Part shown: positions 5,738 to 11,303 of the stretch, piece after piece
Layout: every line of letters begins with the position of its first letter
Position numbering within the stretch: position 1 is the first letter of the stretch
From: an uncultured Anaerostipes sp.
GTDB lineage: Bacteria > Bacillota > Clostridia > Lachnospirales > Lachnospiraceae
DNA length: 11,303 nucleotides
NCBI GenBank assembly: GCA_900756035.1
Contig: CAAEIR010000250.1
Span: forward strand, 1-11,303
Reading direction: 5' to 3'
Program-made: the position numbers and the translations under genes
The notes under the pieces: generated by a model
Told to the model about the DNA's origin: nothing
The model's input: only the letters and a program-made list of their open reading frames with translations
Databases searched by the model: none

Positions 5738-6506
5738 AAACAGCTTCCCTCCCTTCTACGAGCAGAGGATAATCTGCTTTCATTATTTCTAATGGAGACC
5801 AGTCTTTTGGGATGGGGATTCCACAGGACATAGCACCTTCTTCACAACATCCCCTTTGGCAGAAAGGACCGGTCAGCTTCGGTGAAAATAACACCGGATC
5901 GAATTCATATAGTTTCTGCCAGATGTCCAACATTACAATTCTTGTTTCGTCGGTATTTCTTCTGCAGATACGCTGACTGATCATATGTTTCCACTCATAA
6001 GGTGTAGCACAGATGATCAGAATATTTCTTAAAGCATGGGGGAGGGCATAGCCGGCAGAATCATGATGAAATCCCACAGAACACAATTCCTGATAACATC
6101 TGAGATCCGATAAGCAGCTTTGCAGATAGAGATCAATGTATCTCTGTTCGGAAAAAAGGATTTCATATGGGATCACAAATGCAGCTTTTTCTGAATAGTT
6201 GCTATATTGCAGAGATGCACTCATGAATTTTACTTCGTTTTGATGACGAGTGATCTGTGCAAGAAAACGTCTGCTTGCACCTACAATCGCAACGGTGATC
6301 ACTGTAAATTTCTGTACTGTTGGATGAGGCAGACTGGCAATCCGGTCTACAGTTTTATCCGTAAAAGATTTCTGATAAAGAGCCATAAGATCATCCATGT
6401 TTTGAATGGAATGCCCCTGTTGGGTAAGCCTTGCTGCGAATACCATGTTTTGAGCTGCTTCCTGAATGGTATAACTATTTAAAATCTTTGTCTCAATGTG
6501 ATCCAT
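5727..6506 (-). CDS. thyX: FAD-dependent thymidylate synthase-like protein (ThyX family)
   Basis: ThyX makes dTMP from dUMP using methylenetetrahydrofolate, NADPH and FAD. The 259-residue protein shows the family order: H61PTVQKF, GASRRFLAQITRHQ (76-89), SLQYS (98-102), ALPHAL (154-159) and RICRRNTDETR (179-189), which corresponds to the RxCxRAQWEIR segment of ThyX. It ends with the Cys-rich GPFCQRGCCEEGAMSCG (213-229) that I recall from clostridial ThyX. The signature RHRx7S-type motif is altered: the third residue is Gln, one residue is inserted before the Ser, and the Arg before Tyr is Gln. Activity is therefore not certain; a divergent mobile-element branch is likely. It overlaps dut by 11 bases and the upstream gene by 14. 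Confidence 0.83.
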   Translation of the reverse strand: MDHIETKILNSYTIQEAAQNMVFAARLTQQGHSIQNMDDLMALYQKSFTDKTVDRIASLPHPTVQKFTVITVAIVGASRRFLAQITRHQNEVKFMSASLQYSNYSEKAAFVIPYEILFSEQRYIDLYLQSCLSDLRCYQELCSVGFHHDSAGYALPHALRNILIICATPYEWKHMISQRICRRNTDETRIVMLDIWQKLYEFDPVLFSPKLTGPFCQRGCCEEGAMSCGIPIPKDWSPLEIMKADYPLLVEGREAVYEN

Positions 6507-6819
6507 AGGCTTGTTCCTCCTTTATCAATGCTTTCAGCAGAATGAGATAGTTGATGCAGTCTGTGATCTTCTCATCCCATTGTTCTAACTCAAATTGGAG
6601 CAACGAAGAGTAACACATATCATAGAGAGATACGACATGCTTCGACATCATTCCGGCCAGAGCAGTCTTAGGTGTGCATCCCTGTAATGAGGCAGCAATT
6701 TTAAATGCACTCAGGCGATCAATGCGGTCTCCGGTGTATTCTTTTTTCTTGTGTACCAGTACATCGGCACATTTTCGATATTGTTGTTCAAGGACAACAT
6801 TAAATTCATTTTGTGTCAT
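6493..6819 (-). CDS. DUF1599-like (nucleotide modification associated) protein
   Basis: This 108-residue protein resembles small phage and element proteins annotated as DUF1599 or nucleotide modification associated domain 1. Family-like segments are EYTGDRIDRLSAFKIAASLQGCTPKTALAGMMSKHVVSLYDM (28-69) and EKITDCINYLILLKALI (83-99). Function in the family is not firmly known; an association with nucleotide metabolism or modification is suggested by neighbours, and here it precedes thyX and dut. The start has AAGGAGG upstream, it overlaps thyX by 14 bases, and it lies 27 bases after the relaxase. The protein looks all-helical with no catalytic motif that I can point to. The family assignment is from memory and should be tested. 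Confidence 0.65.
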   Translation of the reverse strand: MTQNEFNVVLEQQYRKCADVLVHKKKEYTGDRIDRLSAFKIAASLQGCTPKTALAGMMSKHVVSLYDMCYSSLLQFELEQWDEKITDCINYLILLKALIKEEQAYGSH

Positions 6820-6846
6820 ATTGTAATTCCTCCTTCGTAAAATGAT

Positions 6847-8394
6847 TTATAATTCGGGTTCCCGTGTCTTTTGTTTTTTGGGAACCTGGTTGTGGAGAAT
6901 TGCTTCCACATTTTTGTCTACGGTTCTTAAATCTTGTGTCAGATCCTTTAGAGATCGGATGGATGATTTTTGCTGGTCGATCTGTTCCTGCAAGCTGGCT
7001 TTTTGTTCCTTCAATGTTTTGATAGGAAGCATCTTTCCATCTGGATAAAAAGATTTCAGCCAGTCACGGGCTTCTTCATATGCTTGAATTTCAGCGGTGT
7101 GTTCCTTTCGGAATCTGCCTTTGTTTTTCGCTTTTAAAAATTCGGTATAGATTGCTTTCTGTGCAAAATATTGTCCGGTGTAATGAATCTGCCGGTTGAT
7201 GCTTTTCAAATCTGCATTCATTTCCATAAGCTGATCTGTTGCCTGATCTAACTGTTTTTGAGATTCGGAAAAGGCACTTTTTAATTCGGTTTGGGTATTG
7301 TATCCATGTTCTTGCACATAGATAATGGTATTTGCCATTTCCTGAAGATTGGATATTTTTACCCGATGAGCATATCCGGGACTTTGCATTGCTTTCACAT
7401 TTTTCTGAAGATCTACTACCAACCGTAAATGCGATCTGACATAAAGAATGGTTATCGGATTTTTTCGTAAGAAGAGCTGTTCTAAATGTTCTTTGCCGTA
7501 TTGAGTTCCTAAAGCCTTCTCTGTAATCCGTTTGTCCCGATCCGGATGGAGATAACGATATCTTCCCCTCTCTTCAATAACGGAAATCTGATATTTTTCA
7601 AAAAGCAGAGATTGGAATTCCTGAAAGTTTTTGGAATGCGAGCTGCATTCTTCAATGGCATTTCTGAGTTCCTGCTTCTGTGTTTGAAATGTTGTGGCTG
7701 TTGGTTTCAATCCATCGGCAATGATTTTTTTATTTGTCTCTTCTAATTTTTTCTGTCCGGATTTTTGAGCCATATATTCTGCTTGTGGCACTTTAGTTTC
7801 AGCCGGAGAGAGAAGATCGATTTGATGAAGTCCCTCTTGGATGCACATATCCATAATTTCCTTTTTGAAATAATCCAGAAATTTATTTGTGGATCGGTGC
7901 TTGTATCCGGCTTCATGATCGTGAGGCTGCGTCATATAAGATTCTCTTTTTACTGTGTTTTTACGAACACTATTGATAACAATGTGCGTATGGATATTGC
8001 CGGATCCATTGTGACCATCGGTATGTGTCACGATAAGAGCCTGATATCCTGGAAAAATTTTCTTTGCAAGTTCTAAAGATAGAGCCTGTGCTTTTTCTCC
8101 CGTCAGATCACATTCAATAGCATCGGCAGGATCATAACTGATGATATAGTGATGACTTTTGATTTCGGATTTGCTTCGGTTCTTTTTAAAATGTTCATTA
8201 CATTCATAGCATTCAACATCAAAAGTATCGGGATTACAGTTGAGACCATCCATGTATAATTCATCTCTTCGCAGTGGTCGATTAAATTCATCAAGAATCA
8301 TTTTTCCGGTTGATTCATCATGTTGAAAGATGAGATAATCCAGAGCATCTGAATAGTTTGCATTTCGACTTTTAATATGTTTCACTATTGCCAT
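6847..8394 (-). CDS. MOBP-type relaxase (mobilization protein)
   Basis: This 515-residue relaxase nicks one strand at oriT and leads it into the recipient. The metal-binding histidine motif reads HTDGHNGSGNIHTHIVINS (H124, H128, H135, H137), the classic motif III of HUH relaxases. Candidate catalytic tyrosines near the N-terminus are Y14 and Y20 (NANYSDALDYL). After the catalytic part (about 1-240), the C-terminal part (about 340-500) is rich in Gln, Lys and Glu and probably coiled coil. The start at 8394 (MAIVKHIKSR) fits the family and has AGGTGAT upstream; an in-frame ATG at 8403 is the alternative. It overlaps mobC by 23 bases. No VirB4/VirD4-type gene is in the window, so the element could be mobilizable or a fragment of a full conjugative one. 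Confidence 0.92.
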   Translation of the reverse strand: MAIVKHIKSRNANYSDALDYLIFQHDESTGKMILDEFNRPLRRDELYMDGLNCNPDTFDVECYECNEHFKKNRSKSEIKSHHYIISYDPADAIECDLTGEKAQALSLELAKKIFPGYQALIVTHTDGHNGSGNIHTHIVINSVRKNTVKRESYMTQPHDHEAGYKHRSTNKFLDYFKKEIMDMCIQEGLHQIDLLSPAETKVPQAEYMAQKSGQKKLEETNKKIIADGLKPTATTFQTQKQELRNAIEECSSHSKNFQEFQSLLFEKYQISVIEERGRYRYLHPDRDKRITEKALGTQYGKEHLEQLFLRKNPITILYVRSHLRLVVDLQKNVKAMQSPGYAHRVKISNLQEMANTIIYVQEHGYNTQTELKSAFSESQKQLDQATDQLMEMNADLKSINRQIHYTGQYFAQKAIYTEFLKAKNKGRFRKEHTAEIQAYEEARDWLKSFYPDGKMLPIKTLKEQKASLQEQIDQQKSSIRSLKDLTQDLRTVDKNVEAILHNQVPKKQKTREPEL

Positions 8395-8758
8395 GATAAT
8401 CACCTATTACTTTTAGCAGTTCTTTTTTTAATCTATAGAGATCGTAAAGGCATTGCTGGATTTCATTTGCTACAGATTTAGAGTACGCTCCTCCAGTGTT
8501 AAAATACTTTGCAATCTGATTAAGATTAGAGCCGATTTTTCCATACTCTGCTAAGAGCATTTTTACTGTTTTGCTTTCAATGACAACCTCATAGTGTATG
8601 GCCATTTTGTGATCTAAAATCAGGTTTCTCAGATAATCAGAACGTGATAATTTTGCCTGAGAAGCGGCATGATTGACTAACTCTAATTCAATGTCACTTA
8701 ATCTTAAACAGATGATATTAGAGTGTTTCATTTCATTTCTTTTTTTCTTCGGTGCCAT
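8372..8758 (-). CDS. mobC: MobC-type relaxosome accessory protein
   Basis: This 128-residue basic protein has a ribbon-helix-helix-like N-terminal part (NIICLRLSDIELELVNHAASQAKLSRSDYLRNLIL, about 14-48). It is followed by the MobC signature MLLAEYGKIGSNLNQIAKYFNTGG (about 67-90) and a helical C-terminus. MobC proteins bind oriT, help melt the nick region and recruit the relaxase. AAGGAGGAAC lies directly before the ATG. It is the first gene of the mobilization run, overlaps the relaxase, and follows the hairpin-rich oriT candidate. Confidence 0.92.
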   Translation of the reverse strand: MAPKKKRNEMKHSNIICLRLSDIELELVNHAASQAKLSRSDYLRNLILDHKMAIHYEVVIESKTVKMLLAEYGKIGSNLNQIAKYFNTGGAYSKSVANEIQQCLYDLYRLKKELLKVIGDYHGNSETY

Positions 8759-8776
8759 GTTCCTCCTTTCTTAATT

Positions 8777-8800
8777 TGGCACTTCCAACTTTATGGCACT
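8777..8800. repeat. direct repeat TGGCACT, 17 bp apart, before mobC
   Basis: TGGCACTTCC (8777-8786) and TGGCACTCC (8794-8802) are repeated in the same direction with starts 17 bp apart, immediately upstream of the mobC ribosome binding site. Such paired sites could be where MobC or another ribbon-helix-helix protein binds to repress the operon. Confidence 0.5.
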
Positions 8801-9002
8801 CCACAAGAAATATCAGCTGTCCCTTCTGATACTTCTGGTGTTGCGTACACATTTTATGTGGAAGCCAATCTGACATTTTGCAAATGTCAGTATCGAGGGT
8901 ATGGGGAGCGAAATCCACATCAAGATAAAACTCAAAGTAATAGGAAAGCCAAAATGGCGATACCGTATTACTGAGTGGATCTTGCTCTTGAAAGATTAAC
9001 CC

Positions 9003-9017
9003 TCTCATATAACGAAA
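9003..9017. repeat. 15-bp inverted repeat, left copy
   Basis: TCTCATATAACGAAA here is the exact reverse complement of 10470-10484. The pair brackets the AT-rich unknown-gene pocket. The left copy lies upstream of the minus-strand mob genes and the right copy upstream of the plus-strand excisionase-like gene, so they may be matching regulatory sites. Confidence 0.7.
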
Positions 9018-9164
9018 TGCTCAGAGGGAAAAATACAGGGCGAGATAGAAAAAAAGTTAAAAAATTGATATACTACTATTTAGAATTAATCAAAAAAAGA
9101 GTTACTAACGGGCAAATAGCGTTTTTTGTTTTGTATGGTAAGTGTATTTAATAAGGGGGATAAA

Positions 9165-9917
9165 ATGTTTGAAAATCAAATTGCAACACTAACAACGATT
9201 TTAAAGGATAAAGATATTCATAATTATATGGGGGATACATTTTGGAATATTATTAAAGCTGTCTCGCTAGGTGATATAGGTGCATTGCTCGATTCCAGCA
9301 TAGATATAAAAAATATGCTTTTCCATGCACCATCAGTTTTGTTTTGGGACAAAATGCAGAGATATATGTTCGGTACATTTAGGAATTATGCTGAACAAGT
9401 AAAGATGGCGGGAAAATTTAATGAGGAAAATATGGATTATGAAAAATTTGTAAAAAGGCAGATTCATCTTATCAATGAAATTAATGATGATAAAAAAGTT
9501 GATTATTTTGCTCAACTTACTAGGTGCTATCTCTTAACTGAAATGGAAAATGCTTTGTATTATAAACTTGCAAGATTTTTAATTATGTGTACACCTGAAG
9601 AACTAGATTATATCGCTTCTTTTGATTATGAGGAAACAACGAATCTAACTGCTATGGTTTCGTCGTTGTATCAATATGGTTTGTTTGAACAACAGGAACG
9701 GAAAAATGGTGGTGTAGATTATGTACTTTCTGGATTTGCAAAAGCATTGAAAAATAATAGTTTAAATTTTAATGAAGGAATTAGTGGAAGAGATCGGATA
9801 GTCTCTTATTCTCAAATATCTCCTCTTAGCATCTCAGAGCCAATGACATGGGAAGATCTTGACGATGTGTTTAGTGAGAATGAAATTGTAATTGATGGAA
9901 ACGGATCACGGAAATAA
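9165..9917 (+). CDS. protein of unknown function in the accessory pocket
   Basis: I do not recognise this 250-residue protein. The start at 9165 is set by AAGGGGG seven bases before the ATG. No signal peptide and no certain membrane helix is visible; a moderately hydrophobic stretch lies at about 25-65 (FWNIIKAVSLGDIGALLDSSIDIKNMLFHAPSVLFW). The middle part is helical and charged (FGTFRNYAEQVKMAGKFNEENMDYEKFVKRQIHLINEINDDKKVDYFAQLTRCYLLTEMENALYYK is the span around 70-135). The segment ALYYKLARFLIMCTPEELDYI to SSLYQYGLFEQ (about 125-180) could be a winged-helix-like fold. No catalytic motif stands out. It is visibly more AT-rich than the mobilization genes, stands alone on the plus strand between oriT and the integration genes, and is a plausible accessory or defence gene, but that is inference from location. 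Confidence 0.8.
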   Translation: MFENQIATLTTILKDKDIHNYMGDTFWNIIKAVSLGDIGALLDSSIDIKNMLFHAPSVLFWDKMQRYMFGTFRNYAEQVKMAGKFNEENMDYEKFVKRQIHLINEINDDKKVDYFAQLTRCYLLTEMENALYYKLARFLIMCTPEELDYIASFDYEETTNLTAMVSSLYQYGLFEQQERKNGGVDYVLSGFAKALKNNSLNFNEGISGRDRIVSYSQISPLSISEPMTWEDLDDVFSENEIVIDGNGSRK

Positions 9918-10065
9918 GATGATGATAAAAGATTTTGTGGAGAAGAACGCACAAAAAATAAATTAGAATACATATTATTTCTAACTGTACAATATAAAAG
10001 TGGAATTTGAATATATGGATACAAATTGAAAATGACAGAATTTGAAACTTGAGGAGAGATATTTT

Positions 10066-10338
10066 ATGAAAACAGAAAGAACAGATGAGTTGTACAAGTT
10101 TTTACTTACCAAAGGATATCCGAAAGAACTTTGTTCAGAAATAGCTTACAATATTTTGAATACTGATTATACGGCGACTAGAATGTTAGGATACTTGTAT
10201 CGTTACACGGAACCTAGAATAGAAGATGTAATAGATGAAATGATAGCAATTTTAAGTGACCGGGAAGAATTCATAAAGAAAAAAGAAATGGAACAGGCAC
10301 GGGCTGTTATAAACGAGATTTATAGAAATGGGTTGTGA
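10066..10338 (+). CDS. small conserved protein of unknown function
   Basis: This 90-residue protein begins MKTERTDELYKFLLTKGYPKELC, with GAGGAG nine bases before the ATG at 10066; the longer frame from 10042 lacks a ribosome site. It looks fully helical with a charged C-terminus (REEFIKKKEMEQARAVINEIYRNGL). I recall similar small proteins (GYP-ELC-EI, NTD-TA-RMLGYLYR, DEMLAILSDR) in clostridial genomes and elements, without a known function. It follows the 250-aa unknown gene after about 150 gene-free bases and is closed by a strong terminator, so it may share that transcript. Confidence 0.82.
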   Translation: MKTERTDELYKFLLTKGYPKELCSEIAYNILNTDYTATRMLGYLYRYTEPRIEDVIDEMIAILSDREEFIKKKEMEQARAVINEIYRNGL

Positions 10339-10390
10339 TATAAAATATGAAAATAAAATAATTCAATATGAATATTAGTAATTTGTAACG

Positions 10391-10428
10391 ATAGTTGTCG
10401 AAGAAAAGCCTTCGGCAACTATTTTTTT
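10391..10428 (+). terminator. intrinsic terminator after the accessory pocket
   Basis: ATAGTTG-T-CGAAG (10391-10403) pairs with CTTCG-G-CAACTAT (10410-10422) around the loop AAAAGC, with a T-G wobble in the middle, and is followed by a seven-base T-tract. It ends transcription of the 90-aa gene and insulates the integration genes. Confidence 0.9.
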
Positions 10429-10469
10429 AACTTTTTTTCATAATCACCCTGTAAAATCCATTGATTTCC

Positions 10470-10484
10470 TTTCGTTATATGAGA
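10470..10484. repeat. 15-bp inverted repeat, right copy
   Basis: TTTCGTTATATGAGA is the exact reverse complement of 9003-9017. It lies between the terminator and the excisionase-like gene, 50 bases before that start codon, where a promoter or regulator site would be expected. Confidence 0.7.
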
Positions 10485-10534
10485 AGACAAATTTGTTTTC
10501 TTTCTTATTTATAAATGGAAAGGAGTTTTGTGAA

Positions 10535-10744
10535 ATGGGTTTTGCAAGAAAAGATGTGGAAGCTACTAAGAAAATGGAAAAGAAGTTCGTGAGATATCCA
10601 GAAGGTGCGGAGAAATATAGTTTGGGATTAACAAAATTTCAGGCATTAGCAAAAGAGGCGAAAGCAGTCTATAAAATTGATAAAGTAGCTTTAGTTAATT
10701 GTGAGATATTTGAAAAATATTTGGAAACATTCCGAGAGTATTAA
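10535..10744 (+). CDS. DUF6462-like small protein, possible excisionase
   Basis: This 69-residue protein has the pattern KKFVRYPEGAEKYSLGLTKFQALAKEAKAVYKIDKVALVNCEIFEKYLETFRE. It corresponds to a small winged-helix, excisionase-like family (DUF6462 as I recall) usually found beside integrases in Lachnospiraceae elements. The region YSLGLTKFQALAKEAKAVYKI looks like a MerR/Xis-type helix-turn-helix with a following wing. The start at 10535 is preferred because AAAGGAG lies nine bases upstream; the frame open from 10493 has no such site. Its place before the ribbon-helix-helix and integrase genes supports a role in excision or in controlling it. Confidence 0.75.
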   Translation: MGFARKDVEATKKMEKKFVRYPEGAEKYSLGLTKFQALAKEAKAVYKIDKVALVNCEIFEKYLETFREY

Positions 10745-10799
10745 AATTTTAAGAGAGAAAATAAGAGAGAAGAACTTCTATAATTTTCTGCATTTTTAA

Positions 10800-10828
10800 T
10801 TGACTTTATGTCATACGGAAAGTATAAT
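10800..10828 (+). promoter_or_regulatory. near-consensus promoter of the RHH-integrase operon
   Basis: TTGACT (10800-10805), a 17-base spacer and a perfect TATAAT (10823-10828) form a strong sigma-A-type promoter. Transcription would begin near 10835, just before AGGAGG (10837-10842). This rules out the longer reading frame that starts at 10808 and sets the ribbon-helix-helix gene start at 10856. Confidence 0.9.
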
Positions 10829-10855
10829 GTTGGTATAGGAGGTATAAGAGCTGAA

Positions 10856-11029
10856 ATGAAAAAGATGGGAAGACCAAAATCAGACAATGCAAAGAAGAAA
10901 GTATTAAGCATTCGTGTTCCTGATCAACTATATTCCCAGATGCTTGCATACGCCGAACAACATAAAATGAATACAACGGACATTGTCCTAAAAGGGGTAG
11001 AGATGCTTTTATCCGAGCAGGAAAAATAG
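10856..11029 (+). CDS. ribbon-helix-helix DNA-binding protein
   Basis: This 57-residue protein reads MKKMGRPKSDNAKKKVLSIRVPDQLYSQMLAYAEQHKMNTTDIVLKGVEMLL. The GRPKS basic arm, the short strand KVLSIRVP and two helices are typical of Arc/MetJ/CopG-type dimeric regulators. AGGAGG at 10837-10842 precedes it at a slightly long spacing of 13 bases; the internal ATG at 10865 (MGRPKS) is the alternative start. Its strong promoter and close linkage to the integrase (33 bases) suggest it regulates integration and excision genes, including itself. Confidence 0.85.
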   Translation: MKKMGRPKSDNAKKKVLSIRVPDQLYSQMLAYAEQHKMNTTDIVLKGVEMLLSEQEK

Positions 11030-11062
11030 TGAGTGCTTCTCTCTTAAGAGGAGGAAACTATT

Positions 11063-11303
11063 ATGGCGAAAGTCAGAAAAGATTTGCGAGGAAGATCTTT
11101 ACGCAAAGGAGAAGTACAAAGATCATCAGATAAAAGATACATGTACACCTATACAGATCCGATGGGAAGACGTAAATTTATATATGCTAACGATTTGGCA
11201 GAACTAAGAGAGAAAGAAGCTAAACTGATGAAGGATCAGTTGGACGGATTGGATCTCTATGTTGCTGGCAAGGCAAGTGTGAATGATACGTTTGATCGGT
11301 ATA
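11063..11303 (+). CDS. int: tyrosine recombinase/integrase, Tn916 Int type (N-terminal part, runs off the window)
   Basis: The 80 visible codons encode MAKVRKDLRGRSLRKGEVQR and then a region RYMYTYTDPMGRRKFIYANDLAELREKEAKLMKDQLDGLD. This is the N-terminal arm-binding (AP2-like) domain of Tn916-family integrases, which begin in the same way (a basic KRRDNRGRILRTGESQR-type start and a YxYxYTD...G strand pattern). GAGGAGG lies eight bases before the ATG. The core-binding and catalytic domains with the Arg-His-Arg-Tyr residues are beyond 11303, so activity cannot be judged. Being the outermost gene here, it places an end of the element, with its attachment site, probably shortly to the right. Confidence 0.88.
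   Translation, partial: MAKVRKDLRGRSLRKGEVQRSSDKRYMYTYTDPMGRRKFIYANDLAELREKEAKLMKDQLDGLDLYVAGKASVNDTFDRY

Larger units (their letters stand above)
8759..9040. other. probable oriT and control region upstream of mobC
   Basis: This stretch holds no credible gene but many inverted repeats: TATCAG/CTGATA (8811-8816/8826-8831), CACAT/ATGTG (8848-8852/8856-8860), a perfect nine-base stem CTGACATTT/AAATGTCAG (8870-8878/8882-8890), GCCA/TGGC (8948-8951/8955-8958) and CCCTCT/AGAGGG (9000-9005/9023-9028). Origins for MOBP relaxases usually place such a hairpin just before the nick. The sequence directly after the nine-base stem, TATCGAGGGTATGGGGAGCG (8891-8910), is therefore the best candidate nick region. 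The site is inferred from position and structure; the exact nick cannot be read from the sequence. Confidence 0.65.

Noticed and set aside
8103..8294. 63-aa frame within the relaxase
   Set aside because: It is an alternative frame of the relaxase coding region without independent support.
8733..9008. 91-aa minus-strand frame covering the oriT region
   Set aside because: It overlaps the mobC start, has no family resemblance, lacks a convincing ribosome site and runs through several inverted repeats; it is most likely chance.
9040..9164. promoter for the 250-aa gene (TATACT at 9069-9074 or TAGAAT at 9081-9086)
   Set aside because: No acceptable -35 lies at a proper distance from either; in such AT-rich sequence these hexamers are expected by chance.
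10032..10052. six-codon frame MTEFET before the 90-aa gene, considered as a regulatory leader
   Set aside because: It has no ribosome binding site and no terminator/antiterminator follows it.
1..11303. CRISPR array or tRNA/rRNA genes
   Set aside because: No regularly spaced repeats beyond the 16-bp leader repeat and no tRNA- or rRNA-like segments were seen on either strand.

Overview
The window looks like part of an integrative mobilizable or conjugative element from a low-to-medium GC anaerobic Firmicute, most likely a gut Lachnospiraceae or related Clostridia. Evidence for this is the strong AGGAGG-type ribosome binding sites, the clostridial MobC/relaxase pair, the TnpV protein, the clostridial-type ThyX with its Cys-rich tail, the excisionase-like protein and the Tn916-type integrase N-terminus. 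Placement is by protein resemblance recalled without a database search.

Layout from left to right. (1) 1-819, minus strand: the 5' part of an IS66-family insertion sequence with tnpA and a shortened tnpB; tnpC is not seen. Its putative outer end lies inside the last codons of msr(D). (2) 805-3988, minus strand: a complete macrolide efflux/ribosome protection operon, promoter - leader peptide MTASMRLR - attenuator hairpins - mef - leader peptide MYLIFM - hairpin - msr(D). Both leaders match those I recall for the streptococcal Mega/mef elements residue for residue. (3) 4022-4951: tnpV plus an otherwise gene-poor stretch rich in strong hairpins, which appears to be the join between resistance cargo and element backbone. 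(4) 4965-8758, minus strand: a tightly packed operon-like series mobC - relaxase - DUF1599-like protein - thyX - dut - XRE regulator, most junctions overlapping. (5) 8759-9164: a hairpin-rich gene-free zone in front of mobC, the likely oriT. (6) 9165-10428, plus strand: an AT-rich 250-aa protein of unknown function and a 90-aa conserved small protein, closed by an intrinsic terminator. A 15-bp perfect inverted repeat lies on either side of this pocket. (7) 10535-11303, plus strand: DUF6462/excisionase-like protein, a ribbon-helix-helix protein with a near-consensus promoter, and the start of a tyrosine integrase that runs off the window.

How it works together: integrase and the excisionase-like protein would move the element in and out of the chromosome. 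MobC and the relaxase would nick at the upstream oriT for transfer. The dut-thyX-DUF1599 genes would supply or adjust the thymidine nucleotide pool, possibly during transfer replication or against host nucleotide-based defences (inference). The mef/msr(D) operon is the selectable cargo, giving drug-induced macrolide resistance, and tnpV and IS66 are traces of how the cargo region was assembled. The least explained parts are the 250-aa orphan at 9165-9917, the divergent ThyX, and the long nested hairpin at 4850-4944.
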